Source: Syntrophaceae bacterium
Lineage (GTDB): Bacteria; Desulfobacterota; SM23-61
DNA: 36,787 nucleotides
Direction of reading: 5' to 3'
Assembly (NCBI GenBank): GCA_013388675.1
Contig: JACAEW010000286.1
Span: 1 to 36,787 of the forward strand
A program made the position numbers and the translations under genes. The notes under the pieces were generated by a model that was not told the DNA's origin, ran no database searches, and saw nothing but the letters and a program-made list of their open reading frames with translations. Of the stretch, positions 8,389-16,712 are shown one piece after another. Each line of letters starts with the position of its first letter. Positions within the stretch are counted from its first letter, which is position 1.

Positions 8389-8399
8389 TCAACCTGCGT

Positions 8400-8591
8400 T
8401 TAAACGGCTTTGACCACCCGACCGGAACGAAGACAGCGGGTGCAAACCCGGAGCCGGCGGGGGGCCCCATCTTGGATGGCGTGCACCCTTTGCAGGTTCG
8501 GGTACCACCGGCGTTTGGTTTTGATGTTGGAATGACTTACCCTATGCCCCACTGAAGGACTTTTTCCGCAAATCTCGCACGACCGGGCCAT
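8400..8591 (-). CDS. rpmB: 50S ribosomal protein L28, zinc-binding type
   Basis: This 63-residue ribosomal protein begins [20 protein letters not shown], the classic L28 start. Two Cys pairs, CEIC near the N-terminus and CTRC near the C-terminus, mark the zinc-binding (C+) form. The start at 8591 is set by GGGGGAGG six bases before the ATG; an upstream in-frame ATG would add 13 unrelated residues. A promoter (8648-8676) and a leader hairpin (8620-8639) belong to it. It converges on rel. Confidence 0.97.
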   Translation of the reverse strand: MARSCEICGKSPSVGHRVSHSNIKTKRRWYPNLQRVHAIQDGAPRRLRVCTRCLRSGRVVKAV

Positions 8592-8619
8592 CGGAATCCT
8601 CCCCCAAAGAAAAACAAAT

Positions 8620-8639
8620 AGCAGGGGCAACTCCCTGCT
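8620..8639 (-). promoter_or_regulatory. Leader hairpin with T-rich tail before rpmB
   Basis: Read on the minus strand, AGCAGGG and CCCTGCT form a 7-base-pair stem with a 6-base loop. It is followed by a T-rich stretch (ATTTGTTTTTCTTT) and then the rpmB ribosome site. It lies only a few bases after the predicted transcription start, so it may be a 5'-end stabiliser or an intrinsic attenuator for L28. It could also end read-through from purMN. Confidence 0.5.
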
Positions 8640-8647
8640 TTGTTCAT

Positions 8648-8676
8648 TTTATAGCATATTCTCCCAAACCGGGCAA
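8648..8676 (-). promoter_or_regulatory. sigma70-type promoter for rpmB
   Basis: On the minus strand, -35 TTGCCC (8676-8671), a 17-base spacer and -10 TATAAA (8653-8648) precede rpmB. The predicted start is near 8641, giving a leader of about 50 bases that contains the hairpin at 8620-8639. Confidence 0.6.
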
Positions 8677-8729
8677 GAAATATATTCGGCCTCTCTCGGG
8701 CTCCGGGGAGAGCAAAAGGGGCCTTCCCC

Positions 8730-9389
8730 TCATCCCCCCAAAAAGGTCGGCGGGGGGTTGATCAGAAAAGAGTCGACGGCCCGGGGCACCCCTTTGGCCA
8801 GGACCCGGCGCCCCTGAACCTCCAGCCGGCCCTCGGCGTACATCTGAATGGCCTGCGAATAGATTTTGTGCTCCTGCTTCAGGATGCGGGCATTCAGGGT
8901 ATCGGCCGTATCCTCATCGTAGACCGGAACGACAGCTTGAATGATGATCGGCCCCGTATCGGTTCCTTCGTCCACAAAATGAACGGTGCACCCGGCAAAC
9001 TTGACCCCATAGTCGATTTGAGTCTGCCAGACATGGGTCCCCGGAAAAGCTGGAAGCAAGGCCGGATGGATGTTCATCACCCGCATGGGAAAGGCCCGCA
9101 GAAGAACCGGGGTGATGATCCGCATGAAGCCCGCCAGGACGACCAGCTCCACGTCGCGGGCCTTCAGGGCCTCCACCACCTTCTGGTCATACTCTTCCCT
9201 GTTGAGTCCCTTGTGCAGGATGACCCGATGGAGGAGGCCGTGCTTTTTCGCCCGCTCCAGGGCATAGACCCCCGGAACGTTGCTGATCACGACTTGGATC
9301 CGGGCGTCCACCCGGCCGGCTTCGATGTTGTCGATGATGGCCTGAAGGTTGGAGCCGCTCCCCGAAACCAGGACGCCGAGGTTGACCAT
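8730..9389 (-). CDS. purN: Phosphoribosylglycinamide formyltransferase
   Basis: PurN transfers a formyl group from 10-formyl-tetrahydrofolate to GAR in step three of purine synthesis. The 219-residue protein begins MVNLGVLVSGSGSNLQAI and carries the active-site block MNIHPALLPAFPG (catalytic Asn and His), with the later Asp in FVDEGTDTGP. The start at 9389 is fixed by TAAGGAGGAG just before the ATG; the frame stays open far upstream into purM, but that extension is spurious. It follows purM with an 8-base gap and shares its promoter. Gln-Thr-Gln after HVW replaces the more usual residues downstream of the active-site loop, probably neutral. Confidence 0.96.
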   Translation of the reverse strand: MVNLGVLVSGSGSNLQAIIDNIEAGRVDARIQVVISNVPGVYALERAKKHGLLHRVILHKGLNREEYDQKVVEALKARDVELVVLAGFMRIITPVLLRAFPMRVMNIHPALLPAFPGTHVWQTQIDYGVKFAGCTVHFVDEGTDTGPIIIQAVVPVYDEDTADTLNARILKQEHKIYSQAIQMYAEGRLEVQGRRVLAKGVPRAVDSFLINPPPTFLGG

Positions 9390-9397
9390 ACTCCTCC

Positions 9398-10432
9398 TTA
9401 TAGATATGAGATGGGGTTTTCCCCGGGATAGAGTTTTTCTACGATTTCGCCGATCGAGTAAGCCTTCTCCTTCCAACGTTTCAACCGGGCGATGACTCCA
9501 TCTGCCTCTTTGGCCGCCACCGCGAGGATCATCCCGATTCCGTTGTTGAAGGTGCGCAGCATCTCTTGGTCGGCCACCTGCCCTGCATCCTGCAGGACCC
9601 TGAAAATGGGGGGAACCGGCCACGATCCCAGGCGGATCACCGCCTTGCAGCCCGGGGGAATCACCCGGGGAAGATTGTCCGTGATCCCCCCGCCGGTGAT
9701 GTGGGCCATCCCGTGAATGCGAAAATGTCTCAAGAGGTCCAGGAGAGGCTTCACGTAAATTTTCGTCGGAACCAGAAGCTCTTCGCCAATCGTCCGGGAA
9801 ATTCCCCCCACCCGTTTGTTCGGTTTCCACTTCATTCTTTCGAAAACCACCTTTCGGGCCAGGGAGTAACCGTTGCTGTGCAGCCCGCTGGAGGCGATCC
9901 CCACCAGGCGGTCCCCCGGCCGGATGGCCGAGCCGTCGATGATCTTGCCCCTCTCCACCACTCCCACGGCAAAACCGGCCAGGTCGTACTCCCCTTCCGG
10001 GTAGAAGGACGGCATCTCCGCCGTCTCCCCGCCGATCAGCGCGCAACCGGCCTGAAGGCAGCCCCGGGCGATTCCTTTGATGATCTCGGTGGAAACCTCA
10101 AGAGAAAGTTTCCCCGTGGCCAGGTAGTCGAGCAGGAAAAGGGGCTCGGCCCCCTGAACGACCACGTCATTGACGCACATGGCCACGAGATCGATGCCCA
10201 CGGTATCATGCTTTCCGGTCATGAAAGCCACCTTCAGTTTGGTTCCCACCCCGTCGGTGGAAGAAACCAGGATGGGGTTCCTATACTTCTTCGCCTGAAG
10301 GGCGAAAAGTCCCCCGAATCCCCCGATGTCCGTCACCACCTCGGGCCGAAAGGTTTTCCGCACCAAGGGTCGGATCAAATCCACGAATTTGTTTCCCGCG
10401 TCGATGTCCACCCCGGCGCCGCGGTAGGTCAT
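9398..10432 (-). CDS. purM: Phosphoribosylformylglycinamidine cyclo-ligase (AIR synthetase)
   Basis: PurM closes the imidazole ring of AIR using ATP in step five of purine synthesis. The family signatures are the opening TYRGAGVDIDAGNKFVD, GTKLKVAFM, the NDVVVQGAEPLFLLDY block and GGETAEMPSFY. From ATG 10432 it has 344 residues, close to the usual size. A GTG four codons upstream (10444) is possible, but GAGGAG lies 10 bases before the ATG and touches the GTG, so the ATG is preferred. It is the first gene of purM-purN, behind the promoter at 10475-10503. The other pur genes are not in this window. Confidence 0.96.
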   Translation of the reverse strand: MTYRGAGVDIDAGNKFVDLIRPLVRKTFRPEVVTDIGGFGGLFALQAKKYRNPILVSSTDGVGTKLKVAFMTGKHDTVGIDLVAMCVNDVVVQGAEPLFLLDYLATGKLSLEVSTEIIKGIARGCLQAGCALIGGETAEMPSFYPEGEYDLAGFAVGVVERGKIIDGSAIRPGDRLVGIASSGLHSNGYSLARKVVFERMKWKPNKRVGGISRTIGEELLVPTKIYVKPLLDLLRHFRIHGMAHITGGGITDNLPRVIPPGCKAVIRLGSWPVPPIFRVLQDAGQVADQEMLRTFNNGIGMILAVAAKEADGVIARLKRWKEKAYSIGEIVEKLYPGENPISYL

Positions 10433-10474
10433 TCGTTTGGCCACTCCTCACCCCCATTCAAGATGGATACCTCA

Positions 10475-10503
10475 TTTCTAATGAAAGGAGGATCAAAAGT
10501 CAA
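10475..10503 (-). promoter_or_regulatory. sigma70-type promoter for purMN
   Basis: On the minus strand, -35 TTGACT (10503-10498), a 17-base spacer and -10 TAGAAA (10480-10475) precede purM by about 40 bases. No purine riboswitch or PurR-like palindrome was recognised in the short leader. Confidence 0.6.
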
Positions 10504-10594
10504 TAAGCCAATTCTCACTTTTCTTCTTGCCCCGGGGGAAAAAGTCTGTTACCAATAAATTCAAAAGGTTACCCGTCTTTTCGCATTCGCCGAT

Positions 10595-13075
10595 ATGAGT
10601 CAGTCCGAAATTGACGAAATCCTTGAAGCCATGGAAAAACCCCTCCGTTATGCCTCGGGGCATGATTTTGCCAACCTGAAGACCCTAAAGGGCCTCGAGT
10701 CGTACCTGGCCCACTGGCTCGACCGGGCGGCCGCCTTGTCGGTCAGCCCGAGGAGCCAGTCCCTATTACAGAGCTTACGCCTTCGGGCCCAGGGCTTCGA
10801 CCTCCTCGACCTGGCCGAAAAGAAGGCCCGTATCTTGGAAGTTCAAAAGATCATACACGATTTGAAGGGTGAGGACGAAGCCCCCCTTCCCTGTCAGCCT
10901 TGGCCGACCCAAGAGGAATTCCGTCAGTCACGCAAAGACCTCCAAACTTCCATCCAGTTCATTAAAGGGGTGGGGCCGCGACTTTCCGAGGTCCTCAAGA
11001 AGAAAAATATTGTCACCGTAGAAGACGCCCTTTATTTCCTCCCCCGCCTTTACCAGGACCGCAGGCAGATCAAGACCATCTCCCAGCTTGCGGTTGGTAA
11101 AATCGAAACCGTCATGGGAACCGTCCTCCAGGCTGACATGACCCCTTATCGCCGTCGCCGAACTTTTGAATTGACCATCGGCGATGAAACCGGAACGCTC
11201 ATCGCCAAATGGTTCAACTTCAACCCCAGGTTCATGAAGGGGAGATTCAAAAAAGGGATGCGCCTGATCCTCTTCGGGGAAGTTCGTCTTTACCAGTTTC
11301 AAAAAGAAATCCATCACCCGGAACTGGAAATCATCGAGGAGGAAGAGCCTCAAACGCCAGACGGGAACGAAGGCTCCCCCCCCGGGAAGGAGGAGTCCCT
11401 CCATTTCGGCCGCATCGTCCCCGTCTATTCCGAAACCGAAGGGCTCTACCAGAGGCAGCGGCTCATCCGTCGGATCATGAAAAATACGGTGGACCTCTTC
11501 GCCGCCAAGGAATTCAGCGGCATCCCCGAAGAAATCTGCCGGCGTCAGAACCTCATTCCCCTGTCCGAGGCCTTCCGCCGGGCCCATTATCCCGATGCCG
11601 GCGATGACCTCGCCCTTTTGAACGAGGGAAAGTCCCCGGCCCATCGCCGACTGGTCTTCGATGAGCTTTTCTTCCTGGAATTGGGCCTGGCCCTGCGGCG
11701 CAGCGGCACCCTCATGGAAAAGGGCATATCTTTCCTCGTCAGCCATCGGCACACCTGCCGTCTCCGCGAGATTCTTCCTTTTTCCCTTACTCCGGCCCAG
11801 GAGCGGGTGCTGGCGGAGATCGAAGCCGACATGCGCCGGCCTCATCCCATGAACCGCCTTCTACAGGGGGATGTGGGCAGCGGCAAGACCATCGTGGCCC
11901 TTCTCTCCGGCCTCATGGCCGTCGAGGGGGGATTCCAGGTGGCTCTCATGGCCCCCACGGAAATCCTGGCCGAACAGCACTATTTCAACATCCGCCCTCT
12001 GGTGGAAAAACTCGGGCTGCTGGCCGCCCTGCTAACCAGCAGCCTGAAAAAATCGGAGAAAGAGACTTTCTATGCGCGGATCCGCACCGGGGAAATCCAT
12101 GTGGTCATCGGGACCCATGCCATCATCCAGGAAACAGTGGAATTCCACCGCCTGGGCCTCGCCATCATCGACGAACAGCACAAGTTCGGAGTCCTGCAGA
12201 GGGCGACGTTGAAGAAAAAGGGGACGAATCCGGACGTCCTGGTGATGACCGCCACCCCCATTCCCCGAACCCTGGCCATGACCCTCTACGGAGACCTGGA
12301 GGTCTCGGTCATCGATCAGTTGCCGCCCGGGAGGGGAAGCATCACCACCCGGGTCTTCAACGAAAAGGAAAGATTCCGGGTTTATCGCCTCATGCGGGAA
12401 GAAATTGCCAAGGGAAAGCAGGCCTACGTCGTCTATCCCCTGGTGGAGGAATCCGAGCGCCTGGACCTCAAAGATGCCACCCAGATGGCCAAAAACCTGC
12501 AGCGGGATATTTTCCCCGAATTCAAGGTGGGACTCATCCATGGGCGAATGAAAAGTGAAGAGAAAGAGGCAATCATGGCCGATTTCAAGGCCCGGCGGAT
12601 TCACATCCTGGTCTCTACCATCGTCATCGAAGTGGGGATCGATGTCCCCAACGCCTCGGTCATGGTCATCGAGCACGCGGAACGCTTCGGCCTCTCCCAG
12701 CTCCACCAGCTTCGGGGGCGCGTCGGTAGGGGGAAAGACCCGTCCCAGTGTCTGCTGATCGCCCAGTACCCGAGGAGCGAGGAGGCGGAGCGAAGGCTCC
12801 GGGTAATGGAGCAGACCACGGACGGGTTTAAGATCGCCGAAGAAGACCTGGCCATCCGGGGCCCGGGAGAACTCATGGGAACCCAGCAGTCCGGCCTCCC
12901 CGACTTCCGGGTGGCTAACTTCGCCCGGGACATCCAGCTTTTGAACGAGGCCCGCAAGGAGGCCTTCGGGATCATCTCCTGCGACCCTATCCTTTCAATG
13001 CCTGAGCATTTTTTCATGAAGGAAACGCTGAAGGAGCGCTGGAAAGGAAGGCTGGAGCTGGCGACAATCGGCTGA
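10595..13075 (+). CDS. recG: ATP-dependent DNA helicase RecG
   Basis: RecG remodels stalled replication forks and branched recombination intermediates. This 826-residue protein has an N-terminal extension, the wedge/OB domain (about 150-250, starting near GPRLSEVLKKK) and a superfamily 2 helicase core. Walker A GDVGSGKT is at 425-432 and the Walker B variant DEQH at 526-529; TATPIPRTLAMTLYGDLEVS and QLRGRVGRG are typical RecG motifs. The C-terminal TRG-like region is present. It is longer than the E. coli protein (about 690 residues) through about 120 extra N-terminal residues, as seen in many non-enteric bacteria. The ATG lacks a strong ribosome site and the exact start is uncertain. Confidence 0.97.
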   Translation: MSQSEIDEILEAMEKPLRYASGHDFANLKTLKGLESYLAHWLDRAAALSVSPRSQSLLQSLRLRAQGFDLLDLAEKKARILEVQKIIHDLKGEDEAPLPCQPWPTQEEFRQSRKDLQTSIQFIKGVGPRLSEVLKKKNIVTVEDALYFLPRLYQDRRQIKTISQLAVGKIETVMGTVLQADMTPYRRRRTFELTIGDETGTLIAKWFNFNPRFMKGRFKKGMRLILFGEVRLYQFQKEIHHPELEIIEEEEPQTPDGNEGSPPGKEESLHFGRIVPVYSETEGLYQRQRLIRRIMKNTVDLFAAKEFSGIPEEICRRQNLIPLSEAFRRAHYPDAGDDLALLNEGKSPAHRRLVFDELFFLELGLALRRSGTLMEKGISFLVSHRHTCRLREILPFSLTPAQERVLAEIEADMRRPHPMNRLLQGDVGSGKTIVALLSGLMAVEGGFQVALMAPTEILAEQHYFNIRPLVEKLGLLAALLTSSLKKSEKETFYARIRTGEIHVVIGTHAIIQETVEFHRLGLAIIDEQHKFGVLQRATLKKKGTNPDVLVMTATPIPRTLAMTLYGDLEVSVIDQLPPGRGSITTRVFNEKERFRVYRLMREEIAKGKQAYVVYPLVEESERLDLKDATQMAKNLQRDIFPEFKVGLIHGRMKSEEKEAIMADFKARRIHILVSTIVIEVGIDVPNASVMVIEHAERFGLSQLHQLRGRVGRGKDPSQCLLIAQYPRSEEAERRLRVMEQTTDGFKIAEEDLAIRGPGELMGTQQSGLPDFRVANFARDIQLLNEARKEAFGIISCDPILSMPEHFFMKETLKERWKGRLELATIG

Positions 13076-13081
13076 AAAGCA

Positions 13082-13161
13082 GTTTGGGGATTGTAGGGGC
13101 CTGCGGCTGCGTTCCCTGCACCCCGCCCCTGCCCCTTACCCCTTGTTTCAATCCCCTAAAC
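13082..13161. repeat. Nested palindrome after recG
   Basis: GTTTGGGGATTG (13082-13093) pairs with CAATCCCCTAAAC (13149-13161), with one unpaired base. Inside lies AGGGGC, which can pair with GCCCCT. The element starts seven bases after the recG stop. It belongs to the same style of word-built palindromes as other gaps in this window and has no T-tract. Confidence 0.45.
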
Positions 13162-13276
13162 GAAGGATAGGAAATGGGAAGCAGGAACGAAAAGGATCCC
13201 CCTGGATGGGTATTTATGGATTTCATCCAGGCAGGATCCGCTGTTTGCCCTTAAATGGGATCATTCCCGGGACCTG

Positions 13277-13477
13277 CTAAAAATCTTCCGGGTTTCTGAT
13301 GATGGCCCGGCAATGCCGCCTTTCGACATCCCAATTAAAATAGAAGTTTTCCGAGGCAACCAGGGAAAGGAGATGCTTGGCCAGCGTCGTCTTGCCCACC
13401 TGCCGGGGGCCGGCCAAAAAAGCCATCCTTGCCCCTTCCGGAAAGAACCGATTGATTTCTGAAGTCAGGTATTTCAT
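13277..13477 (-). pseudogene. Truncated AAA ATPase (AAA_14/DUF4143 type)
   Basis: Only the first 66 residues of a family that is normally near 400 residues remain. They contain the opening helix, the Walker A loop AGPRQVGKTTLAKHLL and the FNWDVERR segment that follows it. The frame then ends after IIRNPEDF at a TAG, and nothing resembling the rest of the ATPase was found in the next 200 bases. The ATG at 13477 is preferred; a TTG at 13498 is open too. These ATPases are common in accessory DNA. This is probably a decayed remnant that lies next to the toxin-antitoxin pair. Confidence 0.7.
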
Positions 13478-13498
13478 GTTTGCGCTTCTTTCTTTCAA

Positions 13499-14038
13499 GA
13501 ATATTTTTTTCGTCCTATCGCTATCAATCGCCCTCTATTCCCGGGTCTCTCATGGGCCAAAAGCGATGCATCCCAGCCAAAACCCATAGGGGGAGTGGTC
13601 TTCTTTCTAAGATGATTTGCAAGAATATGTGATGTGTACCCGGATTTTATTAAGTGGAAAAAGTCAAACAAACAGATGCCTTGGCAGGGAAAAGTGAGGA
13701 AGAAACCCCAAAAGACGCAGCCGAAAAAGCCGAGGAAGCCCAGGCCAAAGACCCGAAAGCAAGGAGGGGAAGAAGCTCAAGCCGTCAACGCTCCAGTCGC
13801 CAGTTGACCAAATTTCCTCGCAGGCGAAGATTTTGAACCTCAGTCGGGGTTTGGATATGCTTTCCATTCCTTGAATTTTGGCGAGTTGCAGAGATTGGCA
13901 CGATACCTGCTATTCGGATAGCCGCAAGAAGCGGTCATGAAATCGTTTAGGTTTCTCCGAATTCTGGTTTTTTCAAAGTATTCAAATCGGGCTTCCCCCC
14001 CACCCACCAAGAGAATCATTTCGGAAACCACATCAATA
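13499..14038. other. Gene-poor accessory stretch
   Basis: No gene can be supported with confidence. One GTG-started frame (13654-13836, plus strand, 60 residues) encodes a Lys/Glu/Ala-rich start and an Arg/Ser-rich tail, with no ribosome site and low complexity. A minus frame at 13840-14043 is not recognised. The region is lower in GC than its surroundings and lies between a broken ATPase and brnTA, so it is probably degraded accessory DNA. Confidence 0.5.
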
Positions 14039-14056
14039 GCCATATAATTATATTGC
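14039..14056 (+). promoter_or_regulatory. Palindromic -10/operator before brnTA
   Basis: ATATAATTATAT (14042-14053) is a perfect 12-base palindrome, and GCCATATAATTATATTGC (14039-14056) is palindromic apart from one pair. It contains a perfect TATAAT (14043-14048). A poor -35 (TTCGGA, 14020-14025) stands 17 bases before it. BrnA-type antitoxins are known to repress their own promoter, so this is the obvious operator candidate; binding itself is inference. Confidence 0.55.
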
Positions 14057-14087
14057 TTTATTGATCATCCCGAAGTATATTGACTTC

Positions 14088-14375
14088 ATGGGAAAAATCC
14101 GGTTTGAGTGGAACGAGGAAAAAGACAAGCAGAACCAGGTGAAACATAACGTTTCTTTTTCCTTGGCCCAGCGTGCTTTTCTTGACCCTTGCCGTATTAT
14201 TGCAGAAGATGTAAGCCATAGTGGTGAGGAGGGAAGATTCTATTGTATTGGTCGCGTAAATGACGGCATAATGACTGTTCGATTTACATTTCGGGCCAAT
14301 GTCATCCGGATTTTCGGGGCCGGATATTGGAGAAAGGGAAAAAGGATCTATGAAGAAAAAAATAGGATATACTGA
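14088..14375 (+). CDS. brnT: BrnT family toxin (RelE-like ribonuclease)
   Basis: BrnT toxins are small RNases of RelE-like fold that stop translation under stress. This 95-residue protein shows the family pattern: FEWNEEKDKQNQVKHNVSF at the start, AFLDPCRIIAEDVSHSGEEG, then the RFYCIGRV strand and an Arg/Tyr-rich end. The ATG at 14088 gives the usual length; a TTG at 14061 would add nine residues and leave almost no leader. brnA overlaps its last 26 bases, the standard toxin-first order of this family. Confidence 0.88.
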   Translation: MGKIRFEWNEEKDKQNQVKHNVSFSLAQRAFLDPCRIIAEDVSHSGEEGRFYCIGRVNDGIMTVRFTFRANVIRIFGAGYWRKGKRIYEEKNRIY

Positions 14376-14589
14376 CGAACCAATGGGTGATCTAAGGGTT
14401 ATTAAGGATTTTCTTCCTCCGCCGGATCAGTTGGTCTTAAGGGAAGACAGGGTGAAGGTAACGATTTCTCTTAGCAAAGGAAGCGTGGAATTCTTTAAAA
14501 AGGAAGCCAAGAAACAGCGAATCTCGTACCAGAAAATGATCCGCCGAGTTATAGATGTGTACACCTCGCAGTATCAAAAAAGCGCCTAG
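14350..14589 (+). CDS. brnA: BrnA family antitoxin
   Basis: This 79-residue ribbon-helix-helix type protein should neutralise BrnT and bind the operon promoter. The DNA-binding part is the segment VKVTISLSKGSVEFFKKEAK followed by ISYQKMIRRVIDVYTSQ near the C-terminus, as in BrnA/CopG-like antitoxins; the N-terminal half would wrap BrnT. The ATG at 14350 has AAGGA five bases upstream and lies inside the end of brnT. An in-frame upstream start at 14299 would run through brnT and is rejected. Confidence 0.87.
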   Translation: MKKKIGYTDEPMGDLRVIKDFLPPPDQLVLREDRVKVTISLSKGSVEFFKKEAKKQRISYQKMIRRVIDVYTSQYQKSA

Positions 14590-15025
14590 CCATTCATTCC
14601 TCCGTTTTTTTGCGAACGGGGCCGTACTCCTTTATTATCGACGGTTTTGAGATCTGTTATTTTCCTATAGTTATCGGGTACTTAAAAAGCTTTGATATTT
14701 GATTCATTCCTTGAAAAAATTTGACCGATTTTCCAGGTTTCCCAAATGGCAGGGTGCTCTATTTTCCTATTGACTACGGGGAAGGACATCCGGAAGGATT
14801 TGACCTTCCGGGATTTACGCATCGCTGGCTGCGGGTGGAGCGAGGGGGATGGGCGGTCAACCGCAGGACGGAAAAGGGTAAGTTTAGCCGGACTGTTACG
14901 CGGAATGCGTTGATTGGCTGAAGATTTAGGGCAACCCTTATTTTTCCCCTCTCCTGAGGTCACGTAGTGGGGCCGATTCAGGATGGCTGTTGCAAGTAGT
15001 ATTCTTTGACCTTTTACCTTTCCTC
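14590..15025. other. Intergenic region between brnA and glpK
   Basis: No supported gene. A 66-residue plus-strand frame at 14721-14921 has no recognisable family and no convincing ribosome site. A weak 5-base-pair hairpin (CCGTT...AACGG, around 14602-14619) lies after brnA. brnA and glpK converge here, so the stretch need only carry transcript ends. Confidence 0.45.
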
Positions 15026-16525
15026 TTATTCCTCCTCCCACCTTTGAGCCCGTTCCACGGCCTTCTTCCACTTCCGGTAGAGAGACTCCCTTTGCTTGAC
15101 GGGCATCCTGGGGGTGAATTTTTTCCGGACTTTGAAATTCCGGGCTACCTCGCCCGGGTCCTTCCAGAAGCCCACGGCCAGGCCGGCCAAGTAGGCCGCG
15201 CCAAGCGCCGTGGTCTCGGTGGTTTCCTGGATGACGACCGGAACGCCCAGGATATCCGCCTGGAATTGCATGAGAAACGAATTGACCGCGGCGCCGCCAT
15301 CCACCCGCAGCTCCTTCAGCTTGATTCCCGAATCCTTTTCCATGCACTCCAGCACATCCCTTGTCTGGTAGGCAATGGACTCGAGGGCGGCCCGGGCGAT
15401 GTGGGCTTGGGTGGTCCCCCGGGTTACGCCCAGGATCGCCCCCCTGGCGTACATGTCCCAGTAAGGGGCGCCCAGGCCGACAAAGGCGGGGACAAAATAG
15501 AGACCGTCATTGGAAGAGAGGCCGGCCGCCAGGGGTTCGCTTTCCGCAGCTTGGGCGATGATCTTTAGTCCATCCCGGAGCCACTGAATTGCCGCCCCGG
15601 CGATGAAGACGCTTCCCTCCAGGGCATACTCCACTTTCTTTCCGGTCCCCCACGCGACGGTCGTCAGCAGATGGTTCCGCGAGGCCACTGCCTTCTCGCC
15701 CGTGTTCATAAGGAGGAAACAACCGGTGCCATAGGTGTTTTTGGCCTGCCCTTTTTGGAAGCATGTCTGTCCGAAGAGGGCTCCCTGCTGATCTCCGATG
15801 ATTCCGGATAGGGGGACTTCCGTCCCGAAGAAGACCGCCGGGGAGGTATTCCCGTATAGTTGGCTGGATGGCTTGACGGTTGGCAGGATTTTTTCCGGTA
15901 TGTTAAGGAACCGGAGGATTTCCGGGTCCCAGGTCAGGTCGTGGATGTTGAAGAGAAGGGTGCGGGAGGCATTGGAATAATCGGTGATATGAAGCTGCTT
16001 CCCGGTTAACCGGTAGGCCAGCCAGCTATCAACGGTGCCGAATGCCAGGTTTCCCCTCTCTGCAGCTTTGCGGATTTTCTTATCATGCCCCAGGATCCAT
16101 TGGACCTTCGTCCCCGAAAAATAGGCGTCAATCACCAGGCCGGTTTTCTTCCTGATCTTCTTAGAGAATTCCGTCTTTTGAATTCGCGAGCAGGCCGGGG
16201 CGGTGCGGCGGCACTGCCAGACGATGGCGTTATAAACCGGCTTCCCGCTTTCCCGGTCCCAGAGAACCGTCGTCTCTCTCTGGTTGGTGATCCCGATGGC
16301 GGCGATCGACTGGGGGGAGAGGTTGGCGGAGTCGAGAGCGCGCCGGGCCGCCTCCATCTGGGAATCCCAGACCTCCGTGGGGTCGTGCTCCACCCAGCCG
16401 GGTTGTGGATAGACCTGCTGGAACTCCTTGGAGGCAATGCTGATGATCCTGCCTTGCCGATCAAAGACGACCGCCCGGGAGCTCGTAGTGCCCTGGTCCA
16501 GGGCCAGGATGTATTTCCCCGCCAA
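15026..16525 (-). CDS. glpK: Glycerol kinase
   Basis: GlpK phosphorylates glycerol to glycerol 3-phosphate in the cytoplasm. The 499-residue protein (E. coli 502) opens with the FGGY-kinase phosphate loop [17 protein letters not shown], then QPGWVEHDP and [12 protein letters not shown], and has the C-terminal [19 protein letters not shown] block. The start is read as TTG 16525, because AAAGGA lies 6 bases upstream and the protein then begins at the family position; a frame open to 16567 adds 14 unrelated residues. No glpF or glpD is adjacent. It lies downstream of corA on the same strand, separated by a palindromic gap. No promoter was found. Confidence 0.97.
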   Translation of the reverse strand: MAGKYILALDQGTTSSRAVVFDRQGRIISIASKEFQQVYPQPGWVEHDPTEVWDSQMEAARRALDSANLSPQSIAAIGITNQRETTVLWDRESGKPVYNAIVWQCRRTAPACSRIQKTEFSKKIRKKTGLVIDAYFSGTKVQWILGHDKKIRKAAERGNLAFGTVDSWLAYRLTGKQLHITDYSNASRTLLFNIHDLTWDPEILRFLNIPEKILPTVKPSSQLYGNTSPAVFFGTEVPLSGIIGDQQGALFGQTCFQKGQAKNTYGTGCFLLMNTGEKAVASRNHLLTTVAWGTGKKVEYALEGSVFIAGAAIQWLRDGLKIIAQAAESEPLAAGLSSNDGLYFVPAFVGLGAPYWDMYARGAILGVTRGTTQAHIARAALESIAYQTRDVLECMEKDSGIKLKELRVDGGAAVNSFLMQFQADILGVPVVIQETTETTALGAAYLAGLAVGFWKDPGEVARNFKVRKKFTPRMPVKQRESLYRKWKKAVERAQRWEEE

Positions 16526-16571
16526 AGGGGTTCCTTTCTGTCGGTTGCTGATCATGCCAGGGGGCAAGAAT

Positions 16572-16711
16572 TCAGGAGTCAGGAGTCAGAATCCAGAATA
16601 AAGGGGTTCTTCTGCATACTGGATTCTGGATTCTGAATACTGGATTCCGGATTCCTATCCCTGAATTCCGTCCTCCCTCATTCCGCATTCCCCATTCCGA
16701 ATTCCGCATTC
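16572..16711. repeat. Palindromic repeat tract between corA and glpK
   Basis: TCAGAATCCAGAAT (16586-16599) pairs exactly with ATTCTGGATTCTGA (16623-16636). The left side also has the direct repeat TCAGGAGTCAGGAGTC, and the right side repeats TGGATTC. ATTCCGCATTC occurs at 16680-16690 and again at 16701-16711, right after the corA stop. The same word lies after the acyl-CoA ligase stop at 36687-36697. This looks like a dispersed non-coding repeat family. Confidence 0.65.
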
Positions 16712-16712
16712 G

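Noticed and set aside
6023..8470. An 815-residue open frame on the minus strand opposite rel
   Set aside because: It mirrors the codon pattern of rel, has no family features and spans part of rpmB. Long antisense frames are common in GC-rich DNA.
9390..10046. N-terminal extension of purN giving a 438-residue frame
   Set aside because: It lies entirely within purM, has low-complexity composition, and a strong ribosome site stands right before the purN ATG at 9389.
13654..13836. 60-residue Lys/Arg-rich frame as a possible small basic protein
   Set aside because: GTG start without ribosome site, low complexity and no recognised family; kept only as a note in the gap description.
16560..16712. 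Direct repeats considered as a CRISPR array
   Set aside because: The words are short, imperfect and unevenly spaced, with no constant-length spacers and no cas genes.
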